32,575 nucleotides of DNA from positions 1-32,575 of the forward strand of contig JAUWRB010000004.1 of assembly GCA_030610785.1 (NCBI GenBank). The letters are read 5' to 3'. Below, piece after piece: positions 30,281 through 32,575 of the stretch. The notes below the pieces were generated by a model, which saw only the letters and a program-made list of their open reading frames with translations, searched no databases and was not told the origin of the DNA. A program made the position numbers and the translations under genes. The first letter of the stretch is position 1. Each line of letters begins with the position of its first letter. The DNA comes from Promethearchaeota archaeon (GTDB lineage Archaea > Asgardarchaeota > Lokiarchaeia > Sigyniarchaeales > SOKP01).

Positions 30281-31804
30281 ATGAAAGTCAGTATAATAGG
30301 TTCTGGTTTGGCAGGTCTTACGGCGGCAGCTTATTTAGTTCGGGAAGGGCATCAAGTAACGGTTTATGAACAGTTTTCTGAAATCGGTGGTGTCACTGCT
30401 ACCATGTCTCAAGATGGATTTTCATGGGATCTTGGTCCCTTACTTATTGGAGGAATAGGACCTCACGAAACGATTGGTAAAGTCCTGACAGAACTGGGAT
30501 TAGCTGATAAAATACAATTAATTTTCGAAGATCGGGGGCAAGCATTTCCAGATTTCGAATTTTGGAGCCCTGACAAATATGAAGGCCCATATTGGCGCCG
30601 AGAAATGCTTAAACAGCTCTTTCCTGCTGAAAAAGAAGGATTGGACCGATATTATAAATTTTACGATCGGATGATGAGTCTAATGGCCATGGGCTCGAGA
30701 TTAGAATGGGAAAAAGGTTTAAAAACTTTATTGCTTAAATTTAGAATGCTTTCAAGCTTTATCCGGATTAAGAAAAAAGTTAATTGGAATGCCAAACAAA
30801 TAATGGATTATTTTTTTAAAGAACCTAAAATTAAAGCAATATACACATCTATACTGGCAGATTTTGTAATAAAGCCCAGTGAATTTATTGGGCTCGGCAT
30901 TCCGGCTGTGAATGTAGAAAATGCCTTTGACAAACGAATTCCGGTTAAAATTAAAGGCGGAAAAACACCGATGTACCATTTTATAAAAGGAGGCTGCGGA
31001 CAGTTGGTAAAAATATTAGCAGACTTCATACAAGCCAATGGAGGTGTTATTCATGCTAATATGTTAGTAAAAAAGATTGTAATTGAAAACAAAAAAGTTT
31101 CAGGAGTAAAGTTAGAAAACGGAGAATTTAAACCTGCTGACACAGTTTTAGTTAGTGGTGGAGCTCAAGATATTTGTTTCGATTTAGTAGGACGAGAACA
31201 CTTACCCTCTGATTTAATAGAAAAAGTTGAAAAATTAGTTCACATGGAATCAGTATTGATGGTGCATGTAGGTATTGATTTTGACCCCACTCCTTACCAA
31301 AGGAAAGCTTTGTGTTATTATTATGGCACTTATGATATTGAGGGGGGCGTAGATCATTGTAGATCAGGTGATTTCCACGAAGGAAAAGAAGGTTTTTTAA
31401 TATATATTCCATCAATGCATTCACCAGAAATGGCACCAAAAGGTAAACATGCGGTAACCGTTTATACAATTGCGCCACATCAATTAAACAAAGGAACTTG
31501 GAATAAACGAAGAGAAGAACTTGCAGAAAAAGTGCTTATTGAGGCAGAAAAAATCATACCCGACCTTCGAAAAAGAGCTTTAGTGAAAATTATTCTCACA
31601 CCTGACGATTTCAAAAAGCGTATAAATGTAAAACGCCATAGTTTTGGTGGATTGGCACCAATAATGGGACAACAAGGAATCCCCCATCGTACAACCGTAC
31701 GAGGATTATGGTTCATCGGAGCTCAGAGCGAATCTAGCGGTGGTTTAGCAGGCGTAGTATCAGGTGCCCGAAAAACTATCAAGATGATACTTAAAGAGAA
31801 ATGA
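30281..31804 (+). CDS. CrtI/phytoene desaturase-like FAD-dependent oxidoreductase, second copy
   Basis: A 507-residue flavoprotein of the same superfamily as the one at 8235-9788 but clearly divergent. Its Rossmann motif is GSGLAGL at residues 7-13, with Glu30 at the strand end (VTVYEQ) and GGVTATM after it. A long helical middle region carries LKQLFPAEKEGLDRYYKFYD, and the C-terminal FAD block is RGLWFIGAQSESSGGLAGVV. CrtI relatives desaturate, isomerise or saturate polyenes; here the substrate is open. It is monocistronic, unlike the first copy, which has a reductase partner, so it may use an independent acceptor or work in the oxidative direction. No transmembrane segment is evident; the family usually associates peripherally with membranes. 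Confidence 0.8.
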   Translation: MKVSIIGSGLAGLTAAAYLVREGHQVTVYEQFSEIGGVTATMSQDGFSWDLGPLLIGGIGPHETIGKVLTELGLADKIQLIFEDRGQAFPDFEFWSPDKYEGPYWRREMLKQLFPAEKEGLDRYYKFYDRMMSLMAMGSRLEWEKGLKTLLLKFRMLSSFIRIKKKVNWNAKQIMDYFFKEPKIKAIYTSILADFVIKPSEFIGLGIPAVNVENAFDKRIPVKIKGGKTPMYHFIKGGCGQLVKILADFIQANGGVIHANMLVKKIVIENKKVSGVKLENGEFKPADTVLVSGGAQDICFDLVGREHLPSDLIEKVEKLVHMESVLMVHVGIDFDPTPYQRKALCYYYGTYDIEGGVDHCRSGDFHEGKEGFLIYIPSMHSPEMAPKGKHAVTVYTIAPHQLNKGTWNKRREELAEKVLIEAEKIIPDLRKRALVKIILTPDDFKKRINVKRHSFGGLAPIMGQQGIPHRTTVRGLWFIGAQSESSGGLAGVVSGARKTIKMILKEK

Positions 31805-32374
31805 AATAAATTTTACAATATAATGGGTTTTTTTTTCCTTTGATTTTTAATTTTTTTAGAATTTAATCGTTTTTAAATAGCATTCAATGGTTATTTTTAT
31901 TTGTATAAAGTTAATCCTTTTATTATTGAGATTATTAAATGTGATTAAAATAAATACATTGGATCTTTCCAAAAAAAAATGGAATACTTACCGTTCTTGA
32001 AAAAATAATTGTTTAATAAATTAAAAATATGTCTTTAACATTCTTATCTTTAAAGATTTAACGCCTAGTTTAATTTTAATGCAATTTTTCCCTTATTAAA
32101 TTCTTAATAAAATTTATATTTCTTTTGATTAATAGCTATAAAATTTAAAATTATTAAAAAAATTCGGATAACATTTTTTATAAAAAATGCAAAATGTTCC
32201 AAGAATTTTACGAAAAGTTTTAATTTTTAATTAAATTCATGAGCTTTTTTAGCTTTTATTTCTAAATTTAAGAAGCATTTAAGAAATCTAAAGTTTAATG
32301 AAATTTAATATGATTATAACAATGTATTTTACTGAATAATTGAATAGAGCTTTCATGAAATTAACGATAGATTT

Positions 32375-32420
32375 ATTAGGAGGAAAAATAATAATAATTA
32401 TTAGGAGGAAAAATAATAAT
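32375..32420. repeat. Two-copy tandem repeat, period 25 nt
   Basis: The unit begins ATTAGGAGGAAAAATAATAA; copies start at 32375 and 32400. Each contains an AGGAGG element, yet no ATG follows at a suitable distance, so it does not simply duplicate a ribosome site of a visible gene. Confidence 0.75.
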
Positions 32421-32492
32421 ATTTTATTTTTCTAAATAGTGTAGTGGAATGCTTGTATTAGCCCATAATTTATTCCTCCACTAATAAAGTTT

Positions 32493-32508
32493 TTGGAGTT
32501 AACTCCAA
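32493..32508. promoter_or_regulatory. Perfect palindrome TTGGAGTTAACTCCAA
   Basis: A 16-nt perfect inverted repeat without spacer near the window end. It is G+C-richer than its surroundings and could be an operator for a gene beyond 32575. No second copy is in the window. Confidence 0.4.
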
Positions 32509-32575
32509 TCATTCCATTACTTTTTTTTTATTTTTTTCTATTAAAAAACATCGAATAAATGATTTTTTACGCTTA

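Larger units (their letters stand above)
31805..32575. other. A/T-rich non-coding tail with short repeats
   Basis: I see no credible gene in these 771 nt on either strand. A T-run near 31829-31839 probably ends the preceding transcript. Many short inverted repeats of A/T composition occur, as expected at this base composition. The two structured elements are listed separately (tandem repeat 32375-32420 and palindrome 32493-32508). The distal part could be the upstream region of a gene beyond the window. Confidence 0.6.

Noticed and set aside
32375-32420. CRISPR array start
   Set aside because: Only two units occur, directly abutting, with no spacers and no cas genes in the window.

Overview
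The window is very A/T-rich. It has archaeal-looking TATA elements, T-run gene ends, a mix of Shine-Dalgarno and apparently leaderless starts, and one TTG start. A protein with a longin-like domain (28777-29583) and the gene mix (SCPx-type thiolases with DUF35 partners, IorBA, phenylacetate-CoA ligases, CrtI-like flavoproteins) suggest an Asgard archaeon, most likely a Lokiarchaeia relative. This assignment is an inference, made at moderate confidence, because there is no rRNA or ribosomal gene to anchor it.

Region 1 (235-11003, all + strand) is an acyl-CoA island. It runs: AMP-forming acyl-CoA synthetase; thiolase-fold protein + DUF35 + SCP2 protein; DUF35 + two different thiolase-fold proteins + DUF35; then a CrtI-like FAD oxidoreductase with a flavin/[2Fe-2S] reductase. 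All three thiolase-fold proteins carry glycine where thiolases have the acyl-accepting cysteine. Two of them also lost the catalytic histidines, with tyrosines at some of those positions. No dehydrogenase or hydratase of classical beta-oxidation is present. The island therefore looks like a C-C bond cleaving or forming system on CoA esters of the Ltp2/DUF35 aldolase type, with a dedicated redox pair, rather than ordinary beta-oxidation. A degenerate tRNA-like locus lies between its first two genes.

Region 2 (11136-22268) is an aromatic/aryl-acid island. It contains a winged-helix/ferredoxin protein, a G+C-rich structured RNA candidate (about 12530-12744), a phenylacetate-CoA ligase (PCL), a Cys-rich small protein, a sodium:solute symporter with an unlisted 32-residue accessory protein, a second PCL, two tandem double-ACT proteins, and iorB-iorA. 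A GGGAAA-NN-TTTCCC palindrome sits at the promoter of the first PCL and of the symporter operon, which points to common control and to an organic (perhaps aryl) acid as transport substrate. PCL and IorBA meet at arylacetyl-CoA, made from arylacetate plus ATP or from arylpyruvate by ferredoxin-linked decarboxylation; the reverse direction would serve aromatic amino-acid synthesis.

Region 3 (22457-30280) is a loose, partly decaying region. It has a CocE-type hydrolase flanked by a near-identical 35-nt direct repeat, two uncharacterised membrane proteins, an orphan DUF433 protein, a Gfo/Idh/MocA oxidoreductase broken by a frameshift and a stop, a GH31 glycosidase whose catalytic barrel has been deleted, the longin-like protein, and a decayed open frame.

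Region 4 (30281-32575) holds a second CrtI-like FAD oxidoreductase, followed by about 770 nt of A/T-rich DNA with a 25-nt tandem repeat and a perfect 16-nt palindrome.
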